Assembly: GCF_001746915.1 (NCBI RefSeq)
Contig: NZ_MJGC01000064.1
Span: forward strand, 1-61,134
Direction: 5' to 3'
Source of the DNA: Desertifilum tharense IPPAS B-1220
GTDB taxonomy: Bacteria > Cyanobacteriota > Cyanobacteriia > Cyanobacteriales > Desertifilaceae
DNA length: 61,134 bases
The first letter of the stretch is position 1; every line of letters starts with the position of its first letter. Positions 26,091 through 36,481 of this stretch are shown here, piece by piece. A model generated the notes under the pieces. That model was not told the DNA's origin. It was given only the letters and a program-made list of their open reading frames with translations, and ran no database searches. Made by a program: the position numbers and the translations under genes.

Positions 26091-26816
26091 ATGGCCCCGG
26101 GTTTGAAATCCTCCACCCTAGAACTGCTGAAGCGCTTCAACCGAGCGTTTCCCCAGTTTTACGAGCAATTTGTCAGTAGTGAGATTCAATTGCAAAATCT
26201 GAGGTTAGCGTATCAGCTTTACAAGACTCGGCAAGCTGTAATTGAACTGCGTCCAGAAGGTTCTAAAAGTGCGCTGCACTTCGCCTATCGCAACCAGTCA
26301 TTTTTACTCAGCGATATCTTTGGCGTTTTGGCGGCTTATGGGCTAACGATTCACAGTCTCAGCCTGTACGGTCAAATCTATCCTCCGATGCTGGTGTTTA
26401 TTAAACTGGTTGTTTCGCGAGGAGGAAAAGCACTCACCGATAAAACAGCGGAAAATGTGTGTCGCGCCATTCGAGAAGCGCTAGCAGGGCATTTTGAAGT
26501 TGAGGAGATGTTAGCTGTTGAATTCAATCTCGATGCGGGTTTAGAGCAAGTCGAGACAGAGTTTTATGTCGATCCGGTATTTCACCTCCCTGCGCTTCTG
26601 ATTGAAGCCGATAACCAACCGGGCTTATTCTACAAGGTGATGTATGCCATTTGGCAAGAAGATTTATTGGTGGTGAACGCCAACCTGCTCGTCTGGCGAG
26701 GTCGAACCCGCCTGATTCTTTATCTTCTAGGGCCCAATGAAAGCTTGATCCCAGAATATCTGGGTCAAAAAATTGCCGATGGCGTGCGCCAGCGATTGCT
26801 CGGTCAGTTGGCTTAG
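26091..26816 (+). CDS. protein with two ACT-like domains
   Basis: The product has 241 residues with no catalytic domain. Two ACT-like segments are visible: residues about 63-110 (FLLSDIFGVLAAYGLTIHSLSLYG) and about 165-215 (LLIEADNQPGLFYKVMYAI…NANLLVWRGRTRLI). They follow the pattern of the tandem ACT domains at the C-terminus of GlnD, without its nucleotidyltransferase and HD parts. ACT domains bind small ligands, often amino acids, so a regulatory role is inferred. Confidence 0.65.
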   Translation: MAPGLKSSTLELLKRFNRAFPQFYEQFVSSEIQLQNLRLAYQLYKTRQAVIELRPEGSKSALHFAYRNQSFLLSDIFGVLAAYGLTIHSLSLYGQIYPPMLVFIKLVVSRGGKALTDKTAENVCRAIREALAGHFEVEEMLAVEFNLDAGLEQVETEFYVDPVFHLPALLIEADNQPGLFYKVMYAIWQEDLLVVNANLLVWRGRTRLILYLLGPNESLIPEYLGQKIADGVRQRLLGQLA

Positions 26817-26852
26817 TGCCTAGAGGGGTACAAGCTCGGATAGGATATAACT

Positions 26853-27749
26853 ATGGCTACCATAGACATTCTGGGCGTTCCTCACGCTTACGACCTAACG
26901 CCTTCTACGGCATCTCCCCACGCGCTGGTTTTTATTCACGGCTGGCTGCTGAGTCGAGGTTATTGGCAACCTGTGATTGAGCGACTGGCTGGCGATTATC
27001 AATGTTTGTCTTATGATTTGCGAGGATTTGGCGGTTCTCTCTTATGTTCCTCTACTGCTCTAGGGGGGGCGTCCCCTTACCTAGAACAGGCAATATCTGG
27101 CGGTTATACTCCAAAAGCCTATGCGAAGGATTTAATGCTGCTCCTCGAACAGCTAGGAATTGATAACGCCTGGTTAGTCGGTCACTCTTTGGGGGGAAGT
27201 ATTGCCCTCTGGGGGGCGGCGTTAATGCCCGAATGCGTGCGCGGGGTGGTGTGCGTGAATGCGGGAGGGGGAATTTACCTTAAAGAGGAGTTTGAGCGCT
27301 TCCGGGCGGCAGGACAGCAGCTTTTGAAGCGGCGTCCGCGCTGGCTGTGTCAGTTGCCTTTGATTGATTTATTGTTTATGCGGGCTAATGTGGTGCGTCC
27401 CATTGAACGCGCTTGGGCCCGCCAGCGGATTATTGATTTTGTGGTGGCGCATCCGGAGGCGGCGCTGGGGGCATTGTTAGATTCAACTACGGAGGAGGAA
27501 GTTCATCACTTACCGCAGTTGGTGTCTAAGTTAGATCAACCCGTTTATTTTATTGCGGGCGATAAGGATACGGTGATGAATCCGAAGTATGTCCGGCATT
27601 TGGCAAGCTTTCACCGCCTGTTTCAGGAGGGGAATGATATTGTGGTTGAAATTCCCAATTGCGGGCATTTGTCGATGGTGGAATACCCGGAAATTGTGGA
27701 ACGGGAAATTCGGCAGATTTTGAGTAGTTGCAGCCCAACGGATGGCTAA
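26853..27749 (+). CDS. alpha/beta hydrolase
   Basis: This 298-residue alpha/beta-hydrolase has the oxyanion HGW motif (29-31), nucleophile elbow GHSLGG (Ser112), likely acid Asp in AGDKDTVM and catalytic His in NCGHLSMVE. It is cytoplasmic, with no signal peptide. An insert after GSLL (about 63-85) is unlike the usual fold and low in complexity. It lies 36 nt after the ACT protein gene and may be co-transcribed. The substrate is unknown. Confidence 0.87.
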   Translation: MATIDILGVPHAYDLTPSTASPHALVFIHGWLLSRGYWQPVIERLAGDYQCLSYDLRGFGGSLLCSSTALGGASPYLEQAISGGYTPKAYAKDLMLLLEQLGIDNAWLVGHSLGGSIALWGAALMPECVRGVVCVNAGGGIYLKEEFERFRAAGQQLLKRRPRWLCQLPLIDLLFMRANVVRPIERAWARQRIIDFVVAHPEAALGALLDSTTEEEVHHLPQLVSKLDQPVYFIAGDKDTVMNPKYVRHLASFHRLFQEGNDIVVEIPNCGHLSMVEYPEIVEREIRQILSSCSPTDG

Positions 27750-27799
27750 TTGCCAAATCTAGGCCTGGATTTTATAGATGCTAACGATAAAGGTGATGT

Positions 27800-28090
27800 C
27801 TAGTGAAATAAAGATTTCAAATCTCGATAGGCACTGAGTACCCGCACAATTTCTACTCCTCCATCAACCACTTGATAGAAAATGATATAGCCCATCAGTG
27901 GAACTCCCCGTAAGTTGGGTTTCAATTCAGTATAGCTGCGTCCTAAATTAGGAAACTGAGTTAAATGCTGACACTTTTTTTGAAATCCACTCGCAAAGTT
28001 TTCGCCAGCTTCCACACTTCTAGCAGCAAAATAATCAAAAATTTCTTCTAGATCGGCTAATGCTTCTGAAGAAATAAAATTTTGACTCAC
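27800..28090 (-). CDS. RelE/ParE-family toxin
   Basis: This 96-residue toxin of the ParE/RelE fold has the N-terminal FISSEALADLEEIFDYFAARS helix pair and the C-terminal strand-rich segment (MGYIIFYQVVDGGVEIVRVLSAYRDL). ParE members poison gyrase and RelE members cut mRNA; the sequence is nearer ParE. The start is a GTG overlapping the antitoxin's TAG stop by one base, so translation is coupled. Confidence 0.88.
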   Translation of the reverse strand: MSQNFISSEALADLEEIFDYFAARSVEAGENFASGFQKKCQHLTQFPNLGRSYTELKPNLRGVPLMGYIIFYQVVDGGVEIVRVLSAYRDLKSLFH

Positions 28091-28353
28091 TATTGCCCTT
28101 CACGTAATTTGTCTAGCTTTTGCTGGAGTTGTTCAAACGCAACTTCAAGAGGAAATTTTTGACCTTGTTTTAACTGGGTCAGCCCGACCTCTACTTCTGC
28201 GCGAGTTTCCTCTAGCCATTGCTCATAGCTTATGCTTTGTTCTTCTAACAAGCGTAAAGCTGCCTCTATAGCTTGTTCTGGATTAGCAAAAATTCCTCGT
28301 TCAATTTGAGATTGGATAAATTGCTCTTGTTCTGGCTTGAGCGTAACCTTCAT
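28090..28353 (-). CDS. ParD-like antitoxin
   Basis: This 87-residue protein has an N-terminal ribbon-helix-helix (MKVTLKPEQEQFIQSQIERG…NPEQAIEAALRLLEE) followed by an acidic helical tail that should wrap the toxin. It is the first gene of the pair, as expected for the labile antitoxin, which also represses its own promoter. The HIP1-rich spacer to ftsH lies upstream. Confidence 0.87.
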   Translation of the reverse strand: MKVTLKPEQEQFIQSQIERGIFANPEQAIEAALRLLEEQSISYEQWLEETRAEVEVGLTQLKQGQKFPLEVAFEQLQQKLDKLREGQ

Positions 28354-28488
28354 CGTTTTTTGTTCCTTATGCTGAAATTAGCTTGCATAGCAAGATTGAG
28401 CGACCCAAAATTCTTATAGGGTTTTTGATTGGATGAGATCCGGCGCGATCGCCCTAAATCTTCTTTGTCAGGGGGAGTTTCAAAAACT

Positions 28489-28528
28489 GTGAAGGCGATC
28501 GCCCTCAGTTCAGAGCGATCGCCTTCAC
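28489..28528 (-). terminator. rho-independent terminator of ftsH with HIP1 in both arms
   Basis: A perfect 14-bp stem (GTGAAGGCGATCGC with its reverse complement) has a 12-nt loop. On the reverse strand it is followed by AGTTTTTG. Each arm contains a full HIP1 octamer. It lies 15 nt after the ftsH stop. Confidence 0.85.
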
Positions 28529-28542
28529 TCTACCCATCGCTT

Positions 28543-30483
28543 TTAGTGGCTTTTTGCCAAATTGATTTGCGGCAGTTCAATATACTCAGTGACAATCTGA
28601 CGGAACTGTTCGCCTTCAATGGTTTCTTGATCGAGCAAAACATCCACCAAGCGATCGACTAAAGCCCGGTTTTCGCGCAGCAGTTGGCGCGCCAGGTTAT
28701 AGCAGCGGGTGGAGAGTTCTCGGACTTGGCGGTCAATTTGGGTAGCGACTTCTTCGGAATATTCCGATCGCGTCATTAAATCTCGCCCTAAAAAGACCTC
28801 ATTGCCTTGGGATTCTAACGCCAGCGGCCCTAAGTCAGACATGCCGTAGCGGGTCACCATTTCGCGGGCTAAGTCAGCCACATAGCGGATATCAGAGGAG
28901 GCCCCGCTGGTAATTTCGGCATCGCCAAAGACTTCGGCTTCGGCGGCGCGTCCGCCTAACGCGATCGTGAGGCGGTCTACTAACCAGGCGCGACTGTATA
29001 AGCCGCTATCAACCATTTCTTCGTTAAACACCTGTTGGGCAAAGCCACCGACGCCACCGGAACGGGGAATGATCGTGACTTTATTCAGGGGATCGGCGTT
29101 CTTTAACAGGGTTGCGAGGAGGGCGTGACCGATTTCATGATAAGCCAGCAGTCGCTTCTTCTTGCTATCGAGTAAGGGGGTGAGGGATAGACCAATGGTA
29201 ATCCGATCGATGGCGTCGTCAATTTCAAGCTGACCGATGGCGTTCTTGCGGCGTCTGGCGGTGAGGATGGCGGCCTCGTTGAGGAGGTTGGCTAAGTCTG
29301 CACCGGAAAAGCCGGGGGTTCTTTGGGCGATCGCTTCTAGGGAGACATCAGAAGCAAATTTCTTATTGCGGGCATGAACTTCTAAAATCCCCAAACGCCC
29401 CTTATAGGTGGGTAAATCGACCGTGACTTGACGGTCAAAGCGACCCGGACGCAATAGGGCGGAGTCGAGAACGTCGGGGCGGTTGGTCGCTGCAATAATG
29501 ATAATTCCCGTGTTGCCCTCAAACCCGTCCATTTCCGTCAGCAGTTGGTTGAGGGTTTGTTCGCGTTCGTCGTTCCCACCGCCAATTCCGGCCCCCCGCT
29601 GGCGACCGACGGCATCAATTTCATCGATAAAGATTAGACAAGGGGCGTTTTCTTTGGCTTTTTTAAACAAGTCGCGGACGCGCGAGGCCCCAACCCCCAC
29701 AAACATTTCCACGAATTCCGACCCGGAGATGCTGAAGAAGGGAACCCCAGCCTCGCCGGCGATCGCTTTCGCCATTAAGGTCTTCCCGGTTCCCGGCGGA
29801 CCAATTAGGAGGACGCCTTTGGGAATCTTAGCCCCAATTGCGGTAAACCGTTCGGGTTTCTTGAGGAAGGTGACGACTTCTTGGAGTTCTTCTTTGGCTT
29901 CTTCGATCCCGGCGACATCGTTAAACATCACGCCCGTTTTGGCTTCCATTTGGAACCGCGCTTTGGATTTACCAAAACTCATCGCCTGTCCGGTGGCTTG
30001 GGAAGAACGGCGCAAAATCATCATCAGTCCGCCAATCAGCAGCAGAATGATGAAGAGGTTGGCCATCACGCCCACAATCGTAGTGTTATCGGCGGTGGGT
30101 TGAACTTCAAAATCGACCCGGTTATCGCGTAGGGCTTCAATCAGTTCTGGGTTGTTATCAAACAGCCGGACTTCGGTGAGGGGATCGCTGTTTTGCTGTC
30201 CGTCAAGCCTGACGCGGGCAATTTTTTGGGCGGGGTCAATTTCAACGCGCACCACTTCCCCGGCTTCTACCCGTTCAATGAGTTGCGTATAAGTCATCTC
30301 TTGGCGGGTTTGGGCGACAACTGGACGGGCCTGTATGCTGCCAAAGGTGGTCAGAAGGCAAAACGCAAAGGGCAGTAAAAAGGATTGTGCTTTACGGAGG
30401 GGACTCTGTTTCATCGCAGTCTTCGTTTTTGCCTTCTGGAGATGTGTTTGACCCATAGGTGCCTCACTCTGGGAACTGTTCAT
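28543..30483 (-). CDS. ftsH: ATP-dependent zinc metalloprotease FtsH
   Basis: This is a membrane-bound AAA+ protease that degrades damaged membrane proteins; cyanobacterial family members maintain photosystem II. From ATG 30483 it has 646 residues: a signal-like first helix (about 34-51), a lumenal/periplasmic domain, a second helix (about 139-158), Walker A GPPGTGKT (228-235), Walker B IFIDEID, arginine-finger region RPGRFDRQ (345-352) and the zinc site HEIGH (449-453). A TTG at 30510 or an ATG at 30414 are other possible starts. Which of the four cyanobacterial FtsH types this is cannot be decided here. Confidence 0.95.
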   Translation of the reverse strand: MNSSQSEAPMGQTHLQKAKTKTAMKQSPLRKAQSFLLPFAFCLLTTFGSIQARPVVAQTRQEMTYTQLIERVEAGEVVRVEIDPAQKIARVRLDGQQNSDPLTEVRLFDNNPELIEALRDNRVDFEVQPTADNTTIVGVMANLFIILLLIGGLMMILRRSSQATGQAMSFGKSKARFQMEAKTGVMFNDVAGIEEAKEELQEVVTFLKKPERFTAIGAKIPKGVLLIGPPGTGKTLMAKAIAGEAGVPFFSISGSEFVEMFVGVGASRVRDLFKKAKENAPCLIFIDEIDAVGRQRGAGIGGGNDEREQTLNQLLTEMDGFEGNTGIIIIAATNRPDVLDSALLRPGRFDRQVTVDLPTYKGRLGILEVHARNKKFASDVSLEAIAQRTPGFSGADLANLLNEAAILTARRRKNAIGQLEIDDAIDRITIGLSLTPLLDSKKKRLLAYHEIGHALLATLLKNADPLNKVTIIPRSGGVGGFAQQVFNEEMVDSGLYSRAWLVDRLTIALGGRAAEAEVFGDAEITSGASSDIRYVADLAREMVTRYGMSDLGPLALESQGNEVFLGRDLMTRSEYSEEVATQIDRQVRELSTRCYNLARQLLRENRALVDRLVDVLLDQETIEGEQFRQIVTEYIELPQINLAKSH

Positions 30484-30752
30484 AGCGGAATACCCTTTGC
30501 TCGATTCCAACGCGCGATCGCATTGTCGGTTGTAAGTCTAGTTTAACTGCCCTGCCTCTGTGTCTGGTCTGTTCCTAGACCGAACTATTGAGCTGAAGTT
30601 GACAGAACAAAACTTCACTCGTTAGATTATACATAGTCGTAATGAGTCCGCTTATTAAACTTAGCTTAACGTCAATTTCCTCCTGGCCCTGCAATTCTAG
30701 ATTGCACCAGCGAGCGAAGCGTTCCTAAATCAATCAACTCGGGAATAATCTC

Positions 30753-31298
30753 ATGGTCAAAATTGTTGGAATTGCAGGAAGTTTGCGGCCCAACTCCTAC
30801 AGCCACCTAGCGTTGCAGTTAACAGCCCAACGCCTTCAAGTGTTAGGGGCACAGGTAGAAATTCTGGATTTGCGCCAATTGAATCTGCCCTTTTGCAACG
30901 GTCAACAAGAGTATCCCGACCATCCCGATGTCGAACGCTTGCGGCAGACCGTTCAGCAAGCCGACGGGTTAATTTTAGTCACCCCGGAGTATCACGGGGG
31001 AGTCAGCGGCGTCCTCAAAAACGCTTTAGACCTCATGAGTTTCGACCACCTCGGCGACAAGATGGTCGGCTTAATCAGCATTTTGGGCGGTCAAGCCAAC
31101 AGTAACGCCCTCAACGAACTGCGTTTAATCATGCGTTGGGTTCACGCTTGGGTCATTCCCGAACAAATTGCCGTCGGTCAAGCGTGGAATGCCTTTACGG
31201 AAGATGGCAAGATTAAAGATGAAAAGCTGTCGCAACGCTTCGATGCCCTTGCCCAAAGCTTAGTAGAGAGTTCGCGCAAGTTCCAGTCTGCGGCTTAG
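30753..31298 (+). CDS. NAD(P)H-dependent FMN reductase family protein
   Basis: This 181-residue flavodoxin-fold enzyme has the FMN phosphate loop GSLRPNSYSHLAL (about 9-21), the TPEYHGGVSGVLKNALD motif that contacts the isoalloxazine ring, and ILGGQANS. Family members reduce FMN, quinones or azo dyes; the cyanobacterial ones include arsenate-related ArsH-like and quinone-protective enzymes, so the exact role is open. GTGCTGA repeats begin about 4 nt after the stop. Confidence 0.85.
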   Translation: MVKIVGIAGSLRPNSYSHLALQLTAQRLQVLGAQVEILDLRQLNLPFCNGQQEYPDHPDVERLRQTVQQADGLILVTPEYHGGVSGVLKNALDLMSFDHLGDKMVGLISILGGQANSNALNELRLIMRWVHAWVIPEQIAVGQAWNAFTEDGKIKDEKLSQRFDALAQSLVESSRKFQSAA

Positions 31299-31300
31299 TC

Positions 31301-31608
31301 AAGTGCTGAGTGCTGAGTGCTGAGTGCTGAGTGGGAAGAGAGTGCTGAGTGCTGAGTGCTGAGTGCTGAGTGCTGAGTGGGAAGAGAGTGCTGAGTTGAT
31401 TGTTATCAAGTTTTCCTGTCTTTTCTCCTATCCTCTTTTATTCTTCCCTAACTCCTAATTCCCAACTCCCTTCTTTCCCCCCATCCCCCCACCTCCCCAT
31501 CCCCCCATCCTTCTTCCCCAACCCCCAACTCCCAATTCCCAATTCCCTTCTTCCCCCCATCCTCTTCTTCCCCAACCCCCAACTCCCAATTCCCAACTCC
31601 CCTCCTCT
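31301..31608. repeat. long repeat block between reductase and dxs genes
   Basis: About ten GTGCTGA heptamers come in two runs separated by a GGGAAGAGA linker. After a short unique stretch, C-rich units follow (CCCCATCC, ACTCCCA, CCCAACCCC, CCCTTCTT). The 415-bp spacer contains no gene. Open frames on both strands here are repeat artefacts. Confidence 0.9.
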
Positions 31609-31713
31609 GAACGTCTCAGTTTGTTGCAAACCTGATAACCTCCGCACAGATCCTCGTACCCTATTACATTAAATGAAGAATCCGTTAAGAAAGATTCCGA
31701 GGATATTACAGGT

Positions 31714-33621
31714 ATGCACTTAAGCGAACTGACCCATCCCAATCAGTTGCACGGTTTATCGGTTAATCAACTTCAGCAAATTGCTAGACAAATTCGCGAA
31801 AAGCACTTGCAAACTGTGGCGACTAGCGGAGGTCATCTCGGTCCGGGACTGGGTGTGGTCGAACTCACGATTGCACTCTATCAAACCTTAGACCTAGACC
31901 GAGATAAAGTGATCTGGGATGTGGGACACCAGGCCTATCCTCACAAATTGCTGACAGGACGGTATAACCAATTCCACACCCTGCGGCAGAGAGATGGGGT
32001 TGCAGGCTATCTAAAACGTTGTGAAAGTCAATTTGACCATTTTGGGGCAGGACACGCTTCTACGAGTATATCGGCTGCTTTAGGGATGGCGATCGCCCGC
32101 GACCTCCAGGGCGAAAACTACAAAGTCGCCGCCATCATCGGCGATGGGGCCCTCACTGGGGGCATGGCCTTAGAAGCCATCAACCACGCCGGACATCTCC
32201 CCAAAACCAACCTTCTCGTTATCCTCAATGACAACGAGATGTCCATTTCTCCCAACGTTGGGGCAATTCCGCGTTACCTCAACAAAATCCGCCTCAGCCC
32301 CCCGATGCAGTTTATCTCCGACAACCTAGAGGAACAATTCAAACATCTCCCCTTTGTTGGCGAAGCCCTTACCCCAGAAATGGAACGGATGAAAGAAGGG
32401 ATGAAACGCCTCGCCGTTCCTAAAGTGGGTGCAGTCATCGAAGAATTGGGCTTTACGTATATGGGCCCTGTAGACGGCCATGACCTCGAAGAACTCATCG
32501 CCACCTTTAAACAAGCCCACAAAATTCCAGGCCCCGTTTTGGTTCACGTCGCCACCGTCAAAGGCAAAGGGTACGAGGTTGCAGAAAAAGACCGCGTTGG
32601 CTATCACGCCCAAAACCCCTTCAACCTGGCGACGGGGAAAGCCATTCCCTCTAGCAAACCCAAACCCCCCTCCTATTCCAAAGTCTTCGCCCATACCTTA
32701 GTTAAACTGGCAGAAAATGACCCGCGCATTGTTGGCATTACCGCAGCAATGGCCACCGGAACTGGGTTAGACAAGTTGCAACAGAAACTCCCCAAACAAT
32801 ACATTGATGTGGGTATTGCCGAACAACACGCCGTCACCCTCGCCGCCGGGTTAGCTTGTGAAGGAATGCGCCCCGTTGCTGCCATTTATTCCACCTTCCT
32901 GCAACGCGGTTTTGACCAAATTGTTCACGATGTCTGCATCCAAAATCTTCCCGTGTTTTTCTGTTTAGACCGGGCGGGAATTGTCGGTGCAGATGGCCCG
33001 ACTCACCAAGGGATGTATGATATTGCCTATCTGCGCTGTTTGCCCAATATGGTGTTAATGGCACCCAAGGACGAGGGCGAACTGCAACGCATGGTGGCGA
33101 CGGGAATTGATTATACCGATGGCCCCATTGCCATGCGCTATCCTCGCGGTAATGGTTATGGCGTTCCCCTGATGGAAGAAGGTTGGGAACCGTTGGAAAT
33201 TGGTAAAGGCGAAATTCTCCGCAATGGCGATGATGTGCTGTTAGTGGCCTACGGTTCGATGGTGCATCCCGCTTTACAAACGGCGGAAACTCTAAGCGAA
33301 CATGGAATTCAAGCGACTGTGGTGAATGCCCGTTTTGCGAAACCCTTGGATACTGAGTTAATTCTGCCTTTGGCGCAACGGATTGGCAAGGTGGTGACGC
33401 TAGAAGAAGGCTGCTTAATGGGCGGTTTTGGTTCGGCGGTTGTGGAAGCCATTATGGATGCGGAAATTACGGCGTCTGTGAAGCGCATTGGCGTTCCCGA
33501 TATTTTGGTAGACCATGCGAAGCCGGATGAGTCGTTTGCAAGTTTGCGCTTAACGCCTCCCCAAATGGCGGAAACGGTACGAAATCATTTCTTTAGCAAG
33601 CAACCCTCTGTGGTGAGTTAG
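31714..33621 (+). CDS. dxs: 1-deoxy-D-xylulose-5-phosphate synthase
   Basis: This 635-residue ThDP enzyme joins pyruvate and glyceraldehyde 3-phosphate in the first step of the MEP isoprenoid pathway, feeding carotenoids, phytol and quinones. Motifs are [16 protein letters not shown] near the start, the ThDP motif [18 protein letters not shown] with NDNEMSI, the transketolase-like [15 protein letters not shown], and the C-terminal domain. GAGGA 10 nt before ATG 31714 supports the start. ispF of the same pathway is at 55992. A hairpin follows the gene. Confidence 0.97.
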   Translation: MHLSELTHPNQLHGLSVNQLQQIARQIREKHLQTVATSGGHLGPGLGVVELTIALYQTLDLDRDKVIWDVGHQAYPHKLLTGRYNQFHTLRQRDGVAGYLKRCESQFDHFGAGHASTSISAALGMAIARDLQGENYKVAAIIGDGALTGGMALEAINHAGHLPKTNLLVILNDNEMSISPNVGAIPRYLNKIRLSPPMQFISDNLEEQFKHLPFVGEALTPEMERMKEGMKRLAVPKVGAVIEELGFTYMGPVDGHDLEELIATFKQAHKIPGPVLVHVATVKGKGYEVAEKDRVGYHAQNPFNLATGKAIPSSKPKPPSYSKVFAHTLVKLAENDPRIVGITAAMATGTGLDKLQQKLPKQYIDVGIAEQHAVTLAAGLACEGMRPVAAIYSTFLQRGFDQIVHDVCIQNLPVFFCLDRAGIVGADGPTHQGMYDIAYLRCLPNMVLMAPKDEGELQRMVATGIDYTDGPIAMRYPRGNGYGVPLMEEGWEPLEIGKGEILRNGDDVLLVAYGSMVHPALQTAETLSEHGIQATVVNARFAKPLDTELILPLAQRIGKVVTLEEGCLMGGFGSAVVEAIMDAEITASVKRIGVPDILVDHAKPDESFASLRLTPPQMAETVRNHFFSKQPSVVS

Positions 33622-33629
33622 CTAACCTG

Positions 33630-33650
33630 GGGTGGGCGCTTGTCCCACCC
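33630..33650 (+). terminator. hairpin after dxs
   Basis: GGGTGGG (33630-33636) pairs with CCCACCC (33644-33650) across 7 nt. The following ATTTGATAATTTG is T-rich but not a clean U-tract, so it is a moderate terminator. Confidence 0.55.
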
Positions 33651-33677
33651 ATTTGATAATTTGCCGGTTTTAGGGCA

Positions 33678-34253
33678 ATGCTGACTTTAGACCTCCGTCA
33701 AAACCTTGAGTTAACCGATGACCAATTTGAGAAAATTTGTCAGGCGAACCAAAACTTAAAATTTGAGCGTACTGCTACGGGAGAATTGATTATTCTGTCT
33801 CTCACGGGAGGCGAGACAGGCGAACGCAATGCCAGTTTAACAGGACAATTGTGGCTATGGAATCGGCAGTCAAAATCAGGTCACGCGTTTGATTCTTCAA
33901 CAGGTTTTCGGCTTCCGAATGGGGCAATTCGTTCTCCCGATGCAGCTTGGATAAGTCAAGAAAGATGGCAGGGACTCACCGCACAACAAAGAAGAAAACT
34001 AGTCCCGATTTGTCCTGATTTTATCGTAGAACTTTGTTCTCCTAGCGATAATTTGGAAGATGTTCAATTGAAAATGCAGGAGTTTTTAGAAAATGGGATT
34101 AAATTGGGTTGGTTAATCGATCCGGAAACCAAAACACTAGAAATTTATCGACCGAATCAAGAAAGAGAGATATTACATCATCCTACCACCCTCTCGGAAG
34201 AAGATTTATTGCCAGGATTTAGTTTAGATTTATCGGATATCTTAGCAGATTGA
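33678..34253 (+). CDS. Uma2 family (DUF820) putative endonuclease
   Basis: This 191-residue protein of the Uma2 restriction-endonuclease-like fold is highly expanded in cyanobacteria. Typical features are an early Asp/Glu-rich strand with ATGELIILSLTGGETGERN, SPDAAWISQERW, and the PD-(D/E)XK-like core IVELCSPSDNLEDVQLKMQEFLENG followed by GWLIDPETKTLEIYRP. The role of these proteins is unsettled. The gene sits between dxs and the WD40/DUF488 island. Confidence 0.88.
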   Translation: MLTLDLRQNLELTDDQFEKICQANQNLKFERTATGELIILSLTGGETGERNASLTGQLWLWNRQSKSGHAFDSSTGFRLPNGAIRSPDAAWISQERWQGLTAQQRRKLVPICPDFIVELCSPSDNLEDVQLKMQEFLENGIKLGWLIDPETKTLEIYRPNQEREILHHPTTLSEEDLLPGFSLDLSDILAD

Positions 34254-34472
34254 ATCAGCTATTTGTAGCAATGGATTTAGGGTGGTAAAACCTGGAGTAA
34301 GAGAAAACTAACGTGTAAATAATCAAAAGCCTCCTATTGTTTATACCGATATTTTTGAATTTATAGAAACCGCTAAGGCAGTTCGGATATGTATGAATAC
34401 AGTAATCCTGTTATGGGGTTGGGTAGGGCAAATTAGAAATTCACAAAAAATGATAAAATTATTAATTAGTGT

Positions 34473-36425
34473 ATGTTAGAACCGATTGCGATCGCAGCTT
34501 TAGGTAAGGTGATTACACCCATTTTAATCCCATTAGCCACTAAAGCAGGTCAATTTTTATTTGAACAGACCAAACCTCTGATGGAAAGATTGCAAGATGA
34601 TAGGCAATGTCAGGGTGCTTTACTGGAATACTTGAAGGCAAAGCAAATAAGAGATAAAGAGTTAAGTTCTTTAAGTTTAACTCAACAAGAATGCGCCCAA
34701 GAATTAAAGAAACAGGAACTTAGGGATAGGCGAAAATTGAGTGCTTTGCAGCGAGAGTTGATGCGGGAGTTGCAGGCGAAGGAAATTGAAGTTAAGCTGA
34801 CAGAAATTCAGACTATTTGGGATAAGGAGACTTGGTTTTCTCAACTCAGTCGTCAGGAAACCGAGCAGATTTTATTACAACAACAGCAACATCTGTTAGT
34901 TTTGGTTGCACCGCCAGAAATGAGTGCAGATTGTCCGGCTTCTTTTCGGAATAACTTAAAAAGCGAATTGCGAAATGTTGGCAGCTTTATCGGGGGACAT
35001 TATTCGTTTAATGATGAAGTTTATAGCATAAAATTTTATGGCGATTATTTTCAAAAACCTGTTTCAGATATTGATATCGAACGATTGCATCGAATTCTGT
35101 CCCCCATTCCTACGATTGTTCTTTACTGCGATATTAATGATTATACGGCGACGTTCCGTGCGGGGATTTGGGGATTGGGGAATCGCAATGTAGCTTTATT
35201 TGCGACTCAACCTTGGAATTGGGAGAAAACTTATCAATCTTTATTAGAGTCTGGATATACTGAGGTTGAATCTCTCCGGTTTATTCGTCAACTGATTGTT
35301 AGCATTCACCAGCTTTTAGCCGCGTTTTGGATGGATGCTTATTTTCTGACAATTGACTCTGGCTATCAGCCTCGATTGGTAAAGTTGAAGCAGGAGTTTG
35401 CAGACAGAGGGGTAGCGGAGGAGTGGATTCAACCCTATATTGAGAATTTGGCTAAACTGCAACAACAGCAATTAGAACGAGAACAGCAGCACATCCAGAA
35501 TTATAGAAAAATAACCTTACAACAAGAAGTTTTAGTTGTCCCAAAACTGCGGTTTTTTCAGACCTTACAGTCTTTGGAAGATAGAGACGCTATTCTGGGG
35601 ATTGCATTTGCACCAGAGGGAAGGCTATACGCGGGTAGTCTTCAGGGAGGGATAACGTTATGGAATGGGTTAACCGGGGAAAGGTTGGGTTATTGGCAAT
35701 TTCAAAAAGCGGGAATTTTTGCAGTTGCTATCAGTCCCGATTTTCAGGTGATGGCGGCGGCGAGAAAGAATAAAACGATTGACCTGATTCACCTCCAGAC
35801 TCAACAAGTTATCAGAATATTGAAAGGACATACTCACGAACTGCGTTCAGTGGCGTTTAGTCCGGATGGGAAGCGGCTAGTTAGCGGGAGTTTGGATAAG
35901 ACGGTCAAAATTTGGGATGTGGAAACCGGACAAGCAATGGCGACTTTACGAGAGGCTGACTCGATGATTTTGGCTGTAGCGTTTAGTCCTGATGGGGAAG
36001 TGATTGCAGGTGGGGGGAGAAGAAAAACGATTGTGCTGTGGAATGCGAAGAATGGCCGGGTGATTCGCCATTTATTGGGTCATGATGATTATGTGCGATC
36101 GCTCTCGTTTAGTCCAGATGGAACCCGACTCGCTAGCGGCAGTTGGGATCAAACGGTTAAGCTTTGGGATATCAGTACAGGCGAGGAAATCGCCACCCTC
36201 AAAGGTCATGCGGATGCGGTGGTATCGGTGAATTTTAGTCCTGATGGTCAGATTTTAGCCAGTGGGGGGAAAGATAGCCAGGTGAGACTCTGGAACGTTG
36301 CAACTTCAGAAGCGCATTTAACGTTCAATGAATGTACTGATACGGTGGCTGCTGTCGCCTTTAGTGCAGATGGGTTAACCTTAGCCGTCGGATGTCACGA
36401 TGGCAAAATTCAATTCTGGCGGTGA
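34473..36425 (+). CDS. WD40 propeller protein with conserved helical N-terminal half (paralogue 1)
   Basis: The product has 650 residues. Residues 1-30 form a hydrophobic helix (IAIAALGKVITPILIPLATKAG). About 45-120 is a charged coiled coil (RELMRELQAKEIEVKLTEIQ), and about 125-350 is an alpha/beta region of unknown family. Seven WD40 repeats from about 370 to 650 form one closed propeller. The first 350 residues align with the paralogue at 38485 nearly throughout (shared QETEQILLQQQ, CPASFRNNL, IERLHRILSP, FIRQLIVSIH). The next gene, a DUF488 protein, follows 56 nt downstream. Function is unknown; the N-terminal half may bind a partner or be a sensor or effector. Confidence 0.85.
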   Translation: MLEPIAIAALGKVITPILIPLATKAGQFLFEQTKPLMERLQDDRQCQGALLEYLKAKQIRDKELSSLSLTQQECAQELKKQELRDRRKLSALQRELMRELQAKEIEVKLTEIQTIWDKETWFSQLSRQETEQILLQQQQHLLVLVAPPEMSADCPASFRNNLKSELRNVGSFIGGHYSFNDEVYSIKFYGDYFQKPVSDIDIERLHRILSPIPTIVLYCDINDYTATFRAGIWGLGNRNVALFATQPWNWEKTYQSLLESGYTEVESLRFIRQLIVSIHQLLAAFWMDAYFLTIDSGYQPRLVKLKQEFADRGVAEEWIQPYIENLAKLQQQQLEREQQHIQNYRKITLQQEVLVVPKLRFFQTLQSLEDRDAILGIAFAPEGRLYAGSLQGGITLWNGLTGERLGYWQFQKAGIFAVAISPDFQVMAAARKNKTIDLIHLQTQQVIRILKGHTHELRSVAFSPDGKRLVSGSLDKTVKIWDVETGQAMATLREADSMILAVAFSPDGEVIAGGGRRKTIVLWNAKNGRVIRHLLGHDDYVRSLSFSPDGTRLASGSWDQTVKLWDISTGEEIATLKGHADAVVSVNFSPDGQILASGGKDSQVRLWNVATSEAHLTFNECTDTVAAVAFSADGLTLAVGCHDGKIQFWR

Positions 36426-36481
36426 GAGGGTACTTTCAAGGAGTGCTAGGATTGAACGACCATTGGGGTGAGACTTGAATT

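Noticed and set aside
29483..30132. forward frames opposite ftsH
   Set aside because: They lie fully antisense to a well-conserved gene and show no family features.
31400..31742. overlapping frames on both strands before dxs
   Set aside because: Proline-rich and Trp/Gly-rich peptides come from C-rich repeat units read in different frames.
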